From positions 806,001-870,000 of the forward strand of contig JACKKG010000001.1 in the NCBI GenBank assembly GCA_020637515.1: a stretch of DNA of 64,000 nt. The letters are read 5' to 3'. Below the pieces are notes generated by a model that was not told where the DNA came from, did no database searches, and saw nothing but the letters and a program-made list of their open reading frames with translations. The translations under genes were made by a program, and so were the position numbers. This DNA comes from Rhodobacter sp. (GTDB taxonomy: Bacteria; Pseudomonadota; Alphaproteobacteria; Rhodobacterales; Rhodobacteraceae). Positions 33,888 through 43,576 of the stretch are shown here, piece by piece (position 1 is the stretch's first letter; every line of letters starts with the position of its first letter).

Positions 33888-35008
33888 GTTCGAAGCCGCT
33901 GGCCGGCCTGCGCGTCGTCGAGCTGGCCCGCATCCTGGCCGGTCCCTGGGCCGGCCAGACCCTGGCGGATCTGGGCGCCGAGGTCATCAAGGTCGAGGCA
34001 CCCGAAGGGGACGACACCCGCCGCTGGGGCCCGCCCTTCATCGACCGGGACGGCACGCCCGTCGCCGCGTATTTCCACGCGGCCAATCGCGGCAAGCGGT
34101 CGGTCGTGGCCGATTTCCGCACGCCCGAAGGCCAGGCCAAGGTTCGCGCCCTGCTTGCCGACGCCGACATCCTGATCGAGAATTTCAAGCTGGGTGGCCT
34201 GGCGAAATATGGGCTGGACTATCCGACCCTCAAGCAGGATTTCCCCGGGCTGATCTATTGCTCGATCACCGGGTTCGGTCAGGACGGACCCTACGCGCAT
34301 CGCGCGGGCTATGATTACATCATCCAGGGCATGTCGGGCCTGATGTCCATCACCGGCCCGGCCGAGGGCGAGCCGCATCGCGTCGGCGTCGCCGTCACCG
34401 ACCTGTTCACCGGCGTCTATGCCGCCACCGCGATCCTGGCCGCCGTGGTCGAACGCGCGCGCACCGGCACGGGCGCGCATCTGGACCTGGCGCTGCTGGA
34501 TTGCGCGGTTTCGGTGATGGCGAACCAGGCGATGAACTACCTGTCCACCGGCACGCCGCCCGGGCGCACCGGGAACTGGCACCCCAATCTGGGCCCCTAC
34601 CAGGTGTTCGAATGCGCGGACGGGCATATCATCATCGCCACCGGCAACGACGGCCAGTATCAGCGCCTGTGTCACCTGCTGGGCCTGCCCGGGCTGATCG
34701 ACGATCCGGCCTATCGGACCAATGCCGACCGCGTGGCGAATCGCGCGGCGCTGTCCGACGCGCTGAGTGCGGCGACCCGGCGCTGGACAAAGGCCGACCT
34801 GCTGCGCGGGTGCGAGGATCAGGGCGTGCCCGCCGGGCCGATCAACACCCTGGACGAGGTTTTCGCCGACCCGCAGGTGCAGGCGCGCGGCATGGCGCTG
34901 GACCTGGGGCCGCATCCTGGCGTGCGCTCGCCCTTTGTGATCGACGGGGAACGCTGCGCCTCCGACCTGCCGGCGCCGGCGCTGGGCGAGGGCGACCGCA
35001 ACGGCTGA
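33884..35008 (+). CDS. CaiB/BaiF family CoA-transferase
   Basis: 374 residues. Class III CoA-transferase features: LAGLRVVELARILAGPWAGQTLADLGAEVIKVE, the catalytic Asp region DLFTGVYAATAILAAV and GRTGNWHPNLGPYQVFECADG. It moves CoA between carboxylic acids; the substrate cannot be read. The start overlaps dsbA by four bases (ATGA). Confidence 0.92.
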   Translation: MSSKPLAGLRVVELARILAGPWAGQTLADLGAEVIKVEAPEGDDTRRWGPPFIDRDGTPVAAYFHAANRGKRSVVADFRTPEGQAKVRALLADADILIENFKLGGLAKYGLDYPTLKQDFPGLIYCSITGFGQDGPYAHRAGYDYIIQGMSGLMSITGPAEGEPHRVGVAVTDLFTGVYAATAILAAVVERARTGTGAHLDLALLDCAVSVMANQAMNYLSTGTPPGRTGNWHPNLGPYQVFECADGHIIIATGNDGQYQRLCHLLGLPGLIDDPAYRTNADRVANRAALSDALSAATRRWTKADLLRGCEDQGVPAGPINTLDEVFADPQVQARGMALDLGPHPGVRSPFVIDGERCASDLPAPALGEGDRNG

Positions 35009-35011
35009 GCC

Positions 35012-36079
35012 TCAGCGCCGCCGTCTGCCCAGCCAGCCCTTGCGCCGGAACCACGCGGTCAGCGCCAGCGCGATGACCGCCATCAGCATCAGCACCGCCG
35101 GGTAGCCCCAGCGCCAATGCAGTTCGGGCATATCGACGAAATTCATCCCGTAGACGCCGACGATGAAGGTCAGCGGGATAAAGATCGTCGCGATCAGCGT
35201 GAGCACCTGCATGACTTCGTTCATGCGGTTCGACTGCGCCGACAGGAAGATGTCCACCAGCCCGCTCGCGATCTCACGATAGGTTTCGATCATGTCGATC
35301 AATTGGAACGTATGGTCCTGGGCATCGCGCAGATAGATGCGCGTCGATTCGCAAAACCGTGGGTGTTCCTCGCGCAGGATGGCCGACAGCATGTCGCGCA
35401 TCGGCCAGATCGTGCTGCGCAGCGCCATCAGGTCGTGCTTTGTCGCGTGGATCGTGCCGATCGTGACCGCGCCGGTTTCGGCGATGATCGCGTCTTCCAG
35501 CGATTCCAGCCGCTCGCCCATCCGGTCCACGACCGGAAAGAAGGAATCGATGGCCGCGTCGATCAGCGCATAGGTCAGGTAATCGGCCCCGCGCCCCCGG
35601 ATCGGGCTTTGCGGGTTGCGCAGCCGGGCGCGCACCGGGTCGAACACGTCGCCCGGGCGGTTCTCAAAGGTGATGACGGCGCGTCCGGCCAGGAACACCG
35701 ACACCTGTTCGGTGGACAGGTCGTCCGCCGTAGGGTCCGGCATCCTGAGCACCAGGAACTGGTGGTTTTCGTAATCCTCGGCCTTGGGTCGCTGGTTCCG
35801 GCTGACGACGTCCTCCATCGCCAGCGGATGCAGGCTGAACACCCGCGCGAGGGATTGCAGCGTGGTCAGGTCGCCCAACCCGGTGACGTTCAGCCAGAGA
35901 ACCCGGCCCTCGGGCGGGGGTGCGATCTCGGGGCTGTCGGTTTCCTCGACCCCGTCGGGGCCGATGAGCATGGCGTGCAGCCTGGGTTTGCCGGCATCGG
36001 GGTCGATGGTCATCGTCCCCGGGGCCGAGCCGGGCGGGCTGCGATGCGGCTTGCGGTAGCGGAACAGTCTCAGGGCCAT
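35012..36079 (-). CDS. corA: CorA-type magnesium/cobalt transporter
   Basis: 355 residues. Long cytoplasmic N-terminal domain with coiled helices, then two C-terminal membrane helices with the pore signature YGMNF (GVYGMNFVDMPELHWRW) between them and a basic tail. It carries Mg2+ or related divalent ions. Convergent with the CaiB gene. AAAA-free start ATG at 36079 follows GTTTCAGGGC. Confidence 0.94.
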   Translation of the reverse strand: MALRLFRYRKPHRSPPGSAPGTMTIDPDAGKPRLHAMLIGPDGVEETDSPEIAPPPEGRVLWLNVTGLGDLTTLQSLARVFSLHPLAMEDVVSRNQRPKAEDYENHQFLVLRMPDPTADDLSTEQVSVFLAGRAVITFENRPGDVFDPVRARLRNPQSPIRGRGADYLTYALIDAAIDSFFPVVDRMGERLESLEDAIIAETGAVTIGTIHATKHDLMALRSTIWPMRDMLSAILREEHPRFCESTRIYLRDAQDHTFQLIDMIETYREIASGLVDIFLSAQSNRMNEVMQVLTLIATIFIPLTFIVGVYGMNFVDMPELHWRWGYPAVLMLMAVIALALTAWFRRKGWLGRRRR

Positions 36080-36088
36080 GGTGCCAGC

Positions 36089-36961
36089 CTAGCGTGACGC
36101 CGGCGCCTTGGAAAGCTGGACCGCCAGGATCCCGGCCATGATGATCAGCACGCCGATGACATCCGTGGTCCCCAGCCGTTCGCCCAGCAGCGCCGCCGCG
36201 ATCGCCACCCCGAAGAACGGATTGAGAAAGTGAAAGGTCGCGCCCCGGACCGCGCCGATCCGTTGCACCAGCTTGAACCAGACCCAGGTCGCGGCCAGCC
36301 CGGGCACCAGGGTGGTATAGGCGAACGCCCCCAGCAGGCGCGGCGTCCAGTGGACGGCCGGTTCCTCGAACAGTAGGGCCGGGCCGATCAGCGCCGCCGC
36401 GCCCACCAGCATCTGAAGGCCGACGACCATCATCACGTTCCCACCAGACGAGGCCCCCCGCAGCGCCAGCGTGGCGACCGTCAGCGCGATCGCGGCCAGC
36501 ACGCACAGCGCCACGCCCAGCGGGTCCAGCCCGCCCGAGAACCGCGCGCCCATGATGATGACGACGCCGCCGAACCCCGCGAACAGCCCCGCGACCGCCA
36601 TCGGTTTCAGCCGGTCGCCCATGAACAGAAAGCCCGCCAGCGCCACCATCAGCGGCAGCGTCGATGCGATGATGGCAGCGGCCGAGGCCTCGACCCACTG
36701 CATGGCCACGAAGTTCAGGCCCAGATAGGCCGCGTTCTGGCACAGGCCGAAGATGATCGTTGCCCGCCACTGGCTGCGGGTCAGCCGCCAGCTTTCGCCC
36801 AGCATCCGCGCCACCGCGATCCCCACCAGCCCCGAGATGAGGAACCGTGCCGACAATGCGAACAGGGGCGGCGCATCGGCCACGATCATCCGCGCCGAGG
36901 TAAAGGCCGACGACCACATGAAGGCAAAGGCCAGCCCCATCAACAGCGCGCGGAAATCCAT
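36089..36961 (-). CDS. EamA/DMT-superfamily transporter
   Basis: 290 residues from an ATG at 36961 with AAGGGGGG upstream; a frame running to 37234 has no ribosome site. Ten hydrophobic segments in two EamA halves (ALLMGLAFAFMWSSAFTSAR; LGVALCVLAAIALTVATLAL). Likely an exporter of metabolites or amino acids. Lies 9 bases after corA start on the same strand. Confidence 0.92.
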   Translation of the reverse strand: MDFRALLMGLAFAFMWSSAFTSARMIVADAPPLFALSARFLISGLVGIAVARMLGESWRLTRSQWRATIIFGLCQNAAYLGLNFVAMQWVEASAAAIIASTLPLMVALAGFLFMGDRLKPMAVAGLFAGFGGVVIIMGARFSGGLDPLGVALCVLAAIALTVATLALRGASSGGNVMMVVGLQMLVGAAALIGPALLFEEPAVHWTPRLLGAFAYTTLVPGLAATWVWFKLVQRIGAVRGATFHFLNPFFGVAIAAALLGERLGTTDVIGVLIIMAGILAVQLSKAPASR

Positions 36962-37172
36962 GGGCCCCCCTTCGGTCCGGGCCAATGGGGCCCCTGGCCG
37001 CAGGGATACCGGGCTTTTGCGGACGAGGGAAGGGGCGCGCGACCCCTTCCCTTCGACCGGCGCCTCTGGCATCGTGGCGCATGGAAACGCCGATCTCTCC
37101 CCGAAAGTCCGTGTTACGTTCCTGCCGCCTCGGTGCGGCACCGAGGGGTCTGGCACAAGCATTGAGCAGAGC

Positions 37173-38648
37173 ATGAAACCGACCCGTTCCCTTCCTGTCG
37201 AACTCGCCCCGCCGTCCGAGCCGCGCGCCTTCACCGACGCCGCGCGCGCCGTCGCGCATTTGCAGGCGCTCTACGACCAGGCCACCGATTTCCTGGTCGC
37301 GCGCTTTCAGCAGGTGCTGGAAGACGGCCATCCCCGGGCCCGCTACCGCGCCTTTTACCCCGAGATCCGACTGACGACCTCGACCTACGACCTGCCGGAT
37401 TCGCGGCTGGCTTTTGGCTATGTGCCCGAGCCGGGCACCTACGCCACCACCGTGACCCGCCCCGACCTGTTCAGCAATTACCTGGAACAGCAGATCGGCC
37501 TCTTGCTGAAGAACCACAATCAGCCGGTGATGATCGGCTTTTCCGACACGCCCATCCCGCTGCACTTTGCCATGGCGGGCCGGGGCGACGTGGCGCTGAC
37601 GGGCGAGCTGACCTTTACCCTGCGCGACATCTTCGATGTGCCCGACCTGTCCATCACCAACGATGACATCGTCAACGGCGAGGGGGTGCGCAACGCCGAC
37701 GGGTCGGTGCCGCTGGCGCCGTTCACCGCGCAGCGCGTGGACTATTCGCTGGCCCGGCTGGCGCATTACACCGCCACCGATCCCGAGCATTTCCAGAACC
37801 ACGTCCTGTTCACGAACTATCAGTTCTATGTCGATGAATTCGAGGCCTACGCGCGCAAGGTGCTGGCCGATCCAGACAGCGGCTATTCCGCTTTTGTCGC
37901 GCCGGGCAATGCCGTCATCACCGAATCCGACGCCACGATCCCGGCGCTGCCGCGACTGCCGCAGATGCCGACCTATCACCTGAAACGACCGGGCGGGCAG
38001 GGGATCACGCTGGTCAACATCGGCGTCGGACCGTCGAACGCCAAGACCGCGACCGACCATATCGCCGTGCTGCGCCCGCACGCGTGGCTGATGGTCGGCC
38101 ATTGCGCGGGGCTGCGCAACAGTCAGTCGCTGGGCGATTTCGTGCTGGCCCACGCCTATCTGCGCGAAGATAACGTCCTGAACGAGGATCTGCCCGTCTG
38201 GGTGCCGATCCCCGCCCTGGCCGAGATCCAGATCGCCCTGCAAGAGGCCGTGGCCGAGATCACCCAACTCAAGGATTACGAGTTGAAGCGCATCATGCGC
38301 ACCGGCACCGTCGCCACCATCGACAACCGCAACTGGGAATTGCGCGACCAGTCCGGTCCGGTGCAGCGCCTGTCGCAATCGCGGGCCATCGCGCTGGACA
38401 TGGAAAGCGCGACGATCGCCGCCAACGGTTTTCGGTTCCGCGTGCCCTATGGAACGCTCTTGTGCGTGTCCGACAAACCCCTGCACGGCGAGCTGAAATT
38501 GCCGGGCATGGCCAGCGCCTTTTACAAGACGCAGGTCGCGCGGCATCTGCTGATCGGCGTTCGGGCGATGGAGCGGTTGCGCGACATGCCGCTGGACCGC
38601 ATCCACAGCCGCAAGCTGCGCAGCTTTGACGAGACGGCCTTTCTGTAG
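37173..38648 (+). CDS. amn: AMP nucleosidase
   Basis: 491 residues. It splits AMP to adenine and ribose 5-phosphate. The C-terminal nucleosidase domain begins after ITLVNIGVGPSNAKTATDHIAVLRP and includes the catalytic SRAIALDMESATIAANGFRFRVPYG stretch; the N-terminal regulatory domain begins after MKPTRSLPVELAPPSEPRAF. The ATG at 37173 gives the family start. Divergent from the EamA gene. Confidence 0.93.
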   Translation: MKPTRSLPVELAPPSEPRAFTDAARAVAHLQALYDQATDFLVARFQQVLEDGHPRARYRAFYPEIRLTTSTYDLPDSRLAFGYVPEPGTYATTVTRPDLFSNYLEQQIGLLLKNHNQPVMIGFSDTPIPLHFAMAGRGDVALTGELTFTLRDIFDVPDLSITNDDIVNGEGVRNADGSVPLAPFTAQRVDYSLARLAHYTATDPEHFQNHVLFTNYQFYVDEFEAYARKVLADPDSGYSAFVAPGNAVITESDATIPALPRLPQMPTYHLKRPGGQGITLVNIGVGPSNAKTATDHIAVLRPHAWLMVGHCAGLRNSQSLGDFVLAHAYLREDNVLNEDLPVWVPIPALAEIQIALQEAVAEITQLKDYELKRIMRTGTVATIDNRNWELRDQSGPVQRLSQSRAIALDMESATIAANGFRFRVPYGTLLCVSDKPLHGELKLPGMASAFYKTQVARHLLIGVRAMERLRDMPLDRIHSRKLRSFDETAFL

Positions 38649-38815
38649 CGCCGCGCCAGTCCCGCGCCGGGGCCAATTCGCCCGTTTTTTTGGCGTATTT
38701 GCTGGGGCTGAGGCGGCTTTGTGATTGTATGGCTTTCGTTCAGCCGATACACGCGATCTATCCCGCAGGGCAGACGATCGGCCGTGCGACCACGAACATC
38801 AGACGGAGAGAAACA

Positions 38816-39100
38816 ATGAACAAGCCGATGACCAAGACGCAGCTCGTCGCCGCGCTGGCCGAAAAGATGGGCGCTGACAAGAAAACCGCCGCCTCGGCGC
38901 TGGACAATCTGGCCGAGCTGGTCGCCGCTGAAGTCGCCGCCGGCGGCGCCGTCACGCTGCCGGGCATCGGCAAGGTCTCGTGCCGCGCTCGCCCTGAGCG
39001 CGAGGTGCGCAACCCCGCCACCGGCGAGACCATCACCAAACCGGCCGACCGCGCCGTCAAGGTGACCGTCGCCAAGGCTCTGAAAGACGCCGTGGCCTGA
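38816..39100 (+). CDS. HU family DNA-binding protein
   Basis: 94 residues. Dimeric nucleoid protein: TKTQLVAALAEKMGADKKTA, AGGAVTLPGIGKVSCRARP and the DNA-binding arm RNPATGETITKPADRAVKVT. GGAGAG precedes the ATG at 38816; upstream is an AT-rich leader of 167 bases. The terminator at 39127 follows. Confidence 0.94.
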   Translation: MNKPMTKTQLVAALAEKMGADKKTAASALDNLAELVAAEVAAGGAVTLPGIGKVSCRARPEREVRNPATGETITKPADRAVKVTVAKALKDAVA

Positions 39101-39126
39101 TCGGTCCGCGTTCACGTCGCTGCCAG

Positions 39127-39150
39127 GGCCGCCCGCCAGGGCGGCCTTTT
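39127..39150 (+). terminator. Terminator after the HU gene
   Basis: GGCCGCCC / GGGCGGCC form an 8-bp perfect stem with a GCCA loop, directly followed by TTTT. Confidence 0.85.
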
Positions 39151-39273
39151 CGTTTGCGGCCGCCCCGCGTCACCGCGTCGCGGATAACATATACGATAAA
39201 TTGAATATTTCGATTGAAACCTCTCCTGCCCGGCCTTAGCTCTGCCGCATCAACCGCTGAACAGGAGAGCCCC

Positions 39274-39618
39274 GTGGCTTACACCGAGAAATTCCAGGCC
39301 CTCGCCGATGCTGCCCAGGCACGCGTGCAGGGTGTCGCCCCCGCCGACGTCGCCGCGCTGATCGCCAGAGGTGCCGTCGCGCTGGACATCCGCGATCCCG
39401 ACGAACACGCCAAGGGGCATATCCCCGGGTCCATCAACCTGTCGCGCGGCAAGCTCGAAATGAATGTCGAAAGCCTGCTGCCCGATCTTGAGACCGAGAT
39501 CCTTTGCTACTGCAACGCCTACAACCGGGGCGCGCTGTCGGCGGCGACCTTGCAGGATATGGGTTACACGAACGCGCGCTTCATCGCGGGCGGCCTGAAC
39601 GCCTGGAAGGCGCTGTAA
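39274..39618 (+). CDS. Rhodanese-domain protein
   Basis: 114 residues from a GTG at 39274 with AGGAGAG just upstream; a longer frame to 39214 starts in an AT-rich promoter. A single rhodanese domain: VAPADVAALIARGAVALDIRDPDE, and the active-site loop ILCYCNAYNRGAL with the persulfide Cys (CNAYNR). It would carry sulfane sulfur. Upstream 39181-39221 is AT-rich (GATAACATATACGATAAATTG), a probable promoter. Confidence 0.9.
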   Translation: MAYTEKFQALADAAQARVQGVAPADVAALIARGAVALDIRDPDEHAKGHIPGSINLSRGKLEMNVESLLPDLETEILCYCNAYNRGALSAATLQDMGYTNARFIAGGLNAWKAL

Positions 39619-39813
39619 GCCGAGGTATGCGTGGTCCTGGCCGACACAGTCGCGGCGCAGTCTGGCGCCGCCCTGTGGAACGGATCGGGACTTGGACGAG
39701 CCGGGACCCCCGGGGTTGCCGGCCCTTTTTCTGTCCTGATTGGAGGAAAGCGCCGATTGGGGTTCCATCCCCGGACGAGCCCCCCGGCGAGACCGTGTCT
39801 TTTCAAAAATGCG

Positions 39814-39825
39814 AAATCATGATTT
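39814..39825. promoter_or_regulatory. Palindrome upstream of the outer-membrane barrel gene
   Basis: AAATCATGATTT is a perfect 12-base palindrome 39 bases before the ATG at 39864, in an AT-rich promoter stretch. A candidate operator; no factor assigned. Confidence 0.4.
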
Positions 39826-39863
39826 AGTAACTCTGAATACCGACAACATCAGAAGAAAAAATC

Positions 39864-40499
39864 ATGTTCAAAGCGATTCGGATTTCGAAACTCGTCGCCG
39901 CCTCGGTGCTCGCCTCGGGGCTTTTTGCGGGGGCCGCGATGGCCTCGGGGCCCGTGGTCGTCGATCCCGAGCCCGTGCTGGTCGCGCCGGCGCCCGCCGT
40001 CACCGATTGGTCGGGTTTTTACGGCGGCCTCAGCTATTCTGACGTCTCGGGTCGCGTGAACTACGTCAACGCCCCCGTTGCGGGCCCCGCGATGGTCGGC
40101 ACCTCGGGCATGGGGGCCTTTGCGGGCTATAACTGGCAGCGCGGGAATGTCGTCTTTGGTGGCGAGCTCAACTACGTCGCGTTCGCGACGCCGATGGTGG
40201 GCTTTCCGACATCGAATCAGGAAAACCTGACCGAATTGCGCGCCCGCCTGGGCTATGCCCGGGGGCGCAGCATGGCTTACGGTTTTGTCGGTGCCGCGCG
40301 CTCGAACCTGCTGGACAATATTGGGAACAGGTTCAACCAGACGGGAACGGTGTATGGCCTGGGCCTGCAAGTCGCGCTCAGTCACAACATGTTCGTCGGG
40401 GTCGAGGTCGCGCGTCGCGATGTCCGGGGAACCACTGGGGCAAACACCGTTGGCACACTGCTCGATACGGTGTCGCTGCGGGTCGGCTATCAGTTCTGA
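39864..40499 (+). CDS. Outer-membrane beta-barrel protein (Omp25/opacity-like)
   Basis: 211 residues. Signal peptide (MFKAIRISKLVAASVLASGLFAGAAMA) then a short acidic/Pro linker and an eight-strand barrel: WSGFYGGLSYSDVSGRV, GAFAGYNWQRGNVVFGGELNY, LTELRARLGYARGRSMAYGFVG, FVGVEVARRDVRG, ending in VSLRVGYQF with a C-terminal Phe, the outer-membrane assembly signal. It resembles the surface protein family of alphaproteobacteria; function not known. Confidence 0.9.
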   Translation: MFKAIRISKLVAASVLASGLFAGAAMASGPVVVDPEPVLVAPAPAVTDWSGFYGGLSYSDVSGRVNYVNAPVAGPAMVGTSGMGAFAGYNWQRGNVVFGGELNYVAFATPMVGFPTSNQENLTELRARLGYARGRSMAYGFVGAARSNLLDNIGNRFNQTGTVYGLGLQVALSHNMFVGVEVARRDVRGTTGANTVGTLLDTVSLRVGYQF

Positions 40500-40518
40500 T
40501 CCACGCAATCAAAACCGC

Positions 40519-40548
40519 AACGGCCGCGTCAGGAAAGGCGCGGCCGTT
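40519..40548. terminator. Bidirectional terminator between the barrel gene and dxs
   Basis: AACGGCCGCG / CGCGGCCGTT form a perfect 10-bp stem with a 10-base loop, between converging genes. Poly-T is short on both sides (TTTGCGTTT on plus). Confidence 0.8.
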
Positions 40549-40554
40549 TGCGTT

Positions 40555-42480
40555 TCAGGCCCGTTTGCCCACCAACGCCACGCCCAGCACGCCCAGCACC
40601 CGGGCTTCGATATCGGCGGCGGTCAGGCCGGCGGCTTGATACATCTGCTCGGGCGAGGCCTGGTCGATGAACACATCGGGCAGCACCATCGCGCGGAATT
40701 TCAGCCCGTTGTCGAACACGCCCTCATCCGCCAGAAGCTGCGCCACATGGCTGCCAAAGCCGCCGACCGCGCCTTCCTCGATGGTGATGAGCGCCTCGTG
40801 GTCGCGCGCCAGACGCAGGATCAGGTCGCGGTCGAGAGGCTTTGCAAACCGCGCGTCGGCGACGGTGGGGGCGATGCCTCGTGCCTCCAGCGACTCGGCG
40901 GCTTTCAGGACCTCGGCCAGGCGGGTGCCAAAGGACAGGATCGCCACGCGCGCGCCCTCGCGGATCACGCGGCCGCGGCCGATCTCCAGCGGGACGCCGC
41001 GTTCGGGCATCTCGACGCCCACGCCCTCGCCACGCGGAAAGCGGAACGCGATGGGGCCGGTGTCATGCGCGGCGGCGGTGGCGACCATGTGCACCAACTC
41101 GGCCTCGTCGGCGGCGGCCATGACGACCATGCCGGGCAGGTTCGCCAGATAGGCGACGTCGAAGCTGCCCGCATGGGTGGCGCCGTCCGCGCCCACCAGC
41201 CCCGCGCGGTCGATGGCGAAGCGCACCGGCAGACCCTGCAACGCCACGTCATGCACGACCTGGTCGTATCCGCGTTGCAGAAAGGTGGAATACATCGCGC
41301 AGAACGGCTTCAACCCGCCCGCCGCCAGCCCGGCGCAAAAGGTGACGCCGTGCTGTTCGGCGATGCCGACGTCGAAACAGCGTTGCGGAAAGCGTTCCGC
41401 GAACAGGTTCAGACCCGTGCCGTCGGGCATCGCGGCGGTGACGGCGACGATCTTGTCATCGGCCTCGCCTGCCTGGATCAGGGCCTGGGCGAAAACCTTG
41501 GTGTAGCTGGGCGCGTTCGAGGGCGCCTTGTGCTGCTTGCCGGTCAGCACGTCGAATTTCGCCGTCGCGTGCCCTTTGTCGGCGGCCAGTTCGGCGGGGC
41601 GATAGCCCTTGCCCTTGCGCGTCAGCACATGGATCAGTGTCGGCCCCGTGGCGCGCGCGTGCAGGGTGCGCAGCACCGCCAGCAGGCTGTCCATGTCATG
41701 CCCGTCGATCGGCCCGACATAGTTGAAGCCCAGCTCCTCAAACAACGTGCCGCCGACGGCCATGTGCTTCAGCATGTCCTTGGCGCGCCTGGCCCCCTCT
41801 TGCAGGGGGGGCGGCAGCAGCGCCAGGGCGCCCTTGGCGGCGGCCTTGAGGTCCTGCAAGGGCCGCTCGGCATAAAGCCGCGACAGATAGGACGACAGCG
41901 CACCGGTCGGCGGGGCGATGGACATCTCGTTGTCGTTCAGCACCACGAACAGCCGCTTGCCCAGATGGCCGGCGTTGTTCAACGCCTCGAACGCCATGCC
42001 GGCGGACATCGAGCCGTCGCCGATCACGGCGATGGCGTCGCCCAGCGCCGGATCGGGCGCGCCGCCCAGATCGTGCGCCACCTTGAACCCCAGCGCGGCG
42101 CTGATCGAGGTCGAACTGTGCGCCGTGCCGAACGGGTCATAGACGCTTTCCGCGCGCTTGGTGAAACCGGACAAGCCGTCCTTTTGCCTGAGCGTGCGGA
42201 TGCGGTCGCGGCGGCCGGTCAGGATCTTGTGCGGATAGGACTGGTGCGAGACGTCCCAGATCAGCCGGTCGCGCGGCGTGTCGAACACCGCGTGCAGCGC
42301 GACCGTCAGCTCGACCACGCCCAGACCTGCGCCCAGGTGACCGCCGGTCTCGCTGACCGCGCTGATCGTCTCGGCGCGCAATTCGTCGGCGACCTGCTTC
42401 AACTGCGGGTCGCTCAGGCGCTTCAGATCGGCGGGGCTGGAGACGCGGTCCAGCAGCGGTGTGGCGGGTCGGTCTGACAT
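40555..42480 (-). CDS. dxs: 1-deoxy-D-xylulose-5-phosphate synthase
   Basis: 641 residues. First step of the MEP isoprenoid pathway, from pyruvate and glyceraldehyde 3-phosphate with thiamine diphosphate. TPP motif GDGSMSAGMAFEALNNAGHLGKRLFVVLNDNEMSI; transketolase-like DVSHQSYPHKILTGRRD and AIDRAGLVGADGATHAG. CCGGAGGG precedes the ATG at 42480. Last in the HDAC-xseB-ispA-dxs operon; it lies 11 bases after ispA. Confidence 0.97.
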   Translation of the reverse strand: MSDRPATPLLDRVSSPADLKRLSDPQLKQVADELRAETISAVSETGGHLGAGLGVVELTVALHAVFDTPRDRLIWDVSHQSYPHKILTGRRDRIRTLRQKDGLSGFTKRAESVYDPFGTAHSSTSISAALGFKVAHDLGGAPDPALGDAIAVIGDGSMSAGMAFEALNNAGHLGKRLFVVLNDNEMSIAPPTGALSSYLSRLYAERPLQDLKAAAKGALALLPPPLQEGARRAKDMLKHMAVGGTLFEELGFNYVGPIDGHDMDSLLAVLRTLHARATGPTLIHVLTRKGKGYRPAELAADKGHATAKFDVLTGKQHKAPSNAPSYTKVFAQALIQAGEADDKIVAVTAAMPDGTGLNLFAERFPQRCFDVGIAEQHGVTFCAGLAAGGLKPFCAMYSTFLQRGYDQVVHDVALQGLPVRFAIDRAGLVGADGATHAGSFDVAYLANLPGMVVMAAADEAELVHMVATAAAHDTGPIAFRFPRGEGVGVEMPERGVPLEIGRGRVIREGARVAILSFGTRLAEVLKAAESLEARGIAPTVADARFAKPLDRDLILRLARDHEALITIEEGAVGGFGSHVAQLLADEGVFDNGLKFRAMVLPDVFIDQASPEQMYQAAGLTAADIEARVLGVLGVALVGKRA

Positions 42481-42491
42481 GGGCCCTCCGG

Positions 42492-43343
42492 CTACTTGTC
42501 GCGGCTGATAACGAAGCGCGCGGCATCCCGCAAGGTCGCGGCCCGGTCTCCATAGGATGCCAGAGCGTCGCAGGCCTGTGAAGTCAACTCGGCGGCACGG
42601 GCGCGCGCGGGTTCCAGACCCAGCAGCGAGACAAAGGTTGCTTTCCCCGCCGCCGCGTCCTTGTTCAGGCGCTTGCCGGCCGTCGCCTCGTCGCCCTCGT
42701 GGTCCAGGATGTCGTCGGCGATCTGGAACGCCAGACCCAGGGCACGCGCGTAATCCGCCAGCGGCGCCGGATCGGCCCCCGCCAGAACCGGCCCCACGGT
42801 GCAGGACCAGCCGAACAACGCGCCGGTCTTGCCCTGTTGCAGATGCGTGATCTGCGCCAGCGTCAGCGGCTGCGCGGCCGTTTCGGCGGCGATGTCCAGC
42901 GCCTGCCCCAGCACCATGCCCTGCGCGCCGGCGGCGCGCGCCAGTCCGGCGACCAGGGGCGCGCTGCCTGTCCCGGCGGCCAGTTCAAAGGCCAGGGCCT
43001 GCAAGGCGTCGCCGGCCAGGATCGCCGTGGCCTCGTCATAGGCGACATGCACGGTCGGCCGGCCCCGGCGCAGATCGTCGTCGTCCATCGCGGGCAGGTC
43101 GTCGTGCACCAGCGAATACGCGTGCATCGCCTCGATCGCGGCGGCGGCGGTCAGCGCGGTGTCGCGCGCCACGCCGTGCAATGCGCCGCTTTCCAGAACC
43201 AGGAAACCGCGCAGGCCCTTGCCGCCGACCAGCGCGTGACCCATCGCGGCGCGCACCCGGCTGTCGGGCAGCGCGGCCAGGGCCGTGTCCAGCCGCCCGG
43301 ACACGGCCCTGGCGGCGGCATCCAGAGCGGCGGTAAAGCTCAT
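42492..43343 (-). CDS. ispA: Polyprenyl synthetase (farnesyl diphosphate synthase type)
   Basis: 283 residues. Two Asp-rich motifs: LVHDDLPAMDDDDLRRGRP (FARM) and QIADDILDHEGDEATAGK (SARM). It condenses isopentenyl and dimethylallyl diphosphates into farnesyl diphosphate. The ATG at 43343 overlaps the xseB stop by four bases. It feeds the same pathway as dxs beside it. Confidence 0.95.
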   Translation of the reverse strand: MSFTAALDAAARAVSGRLDTALAALPDSRVRAAMGHALVGGKGLRGFLVLESGALHGVARDTALTAAAAIEAMHAYSLVHDDLPAMDDDDLRRGRPTVHVAYDEATAILAGDALQALAFELAAGTGSAPLVAGLARAAGAQGMVLGQALDIAAETAAQPLTLAQITHLQQGKTGALFGWSCTVGPVLAGADPAPLADYARALGLAFQIADDILDHEGDEATAGKRLNKDAAAGKATFVSLLGLEPARARAAELTSQACDALASYGDRAATLRDAARFVISRDK

Positions 43344-43576
43344 TGCGCGTCGAAAGGCGCGGTGCCCGAGGGCTGACCGTTTTCCGCCAGCGTGATCTGT
43401 TCGATGCGCGCCTGCGCCTGCGCCAGCTTGGCCTCGCAGTGCCGCTTCAGATCGGCGCCGCGTTCATACAGCGCGATGGACTTGTCCAGATCGACATTGC
43501 CGCTTTCCAGCTGGCCGACCACCTGCTCCAATTCCTTGAGCGCCTCTTCAAAGGACAATTCGCCGACCTGTTTCAT
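43340..43576 (-). CDS. xseB: Exodeoxyribonuclease VII small subunit
   Basis: 78 residues, the usual size. LSFEEALKELEQVVGQLESGNVDLDKSIALYERGADLKRHCEAKL is the conserved helical pair. Its start overlaps the end of the deacetylase gene by four bases and its end overlaps ispA. The large subunit (xseA) is not in this window. Confidence 0.95.
   Translation of the reverse strand: MKQVGELSFEEALKELEQVVGQLESGNVDLDKSIALYERGADLKRHCEAKLAQAQARIEQITLAENGQPSGTAPFDAQ

Noticed and set aside
35664..38606. 980-codon open frame on the minus strand
   Set aside because: Covers corA, EamA and amn in other frames; these have clear family motifs.
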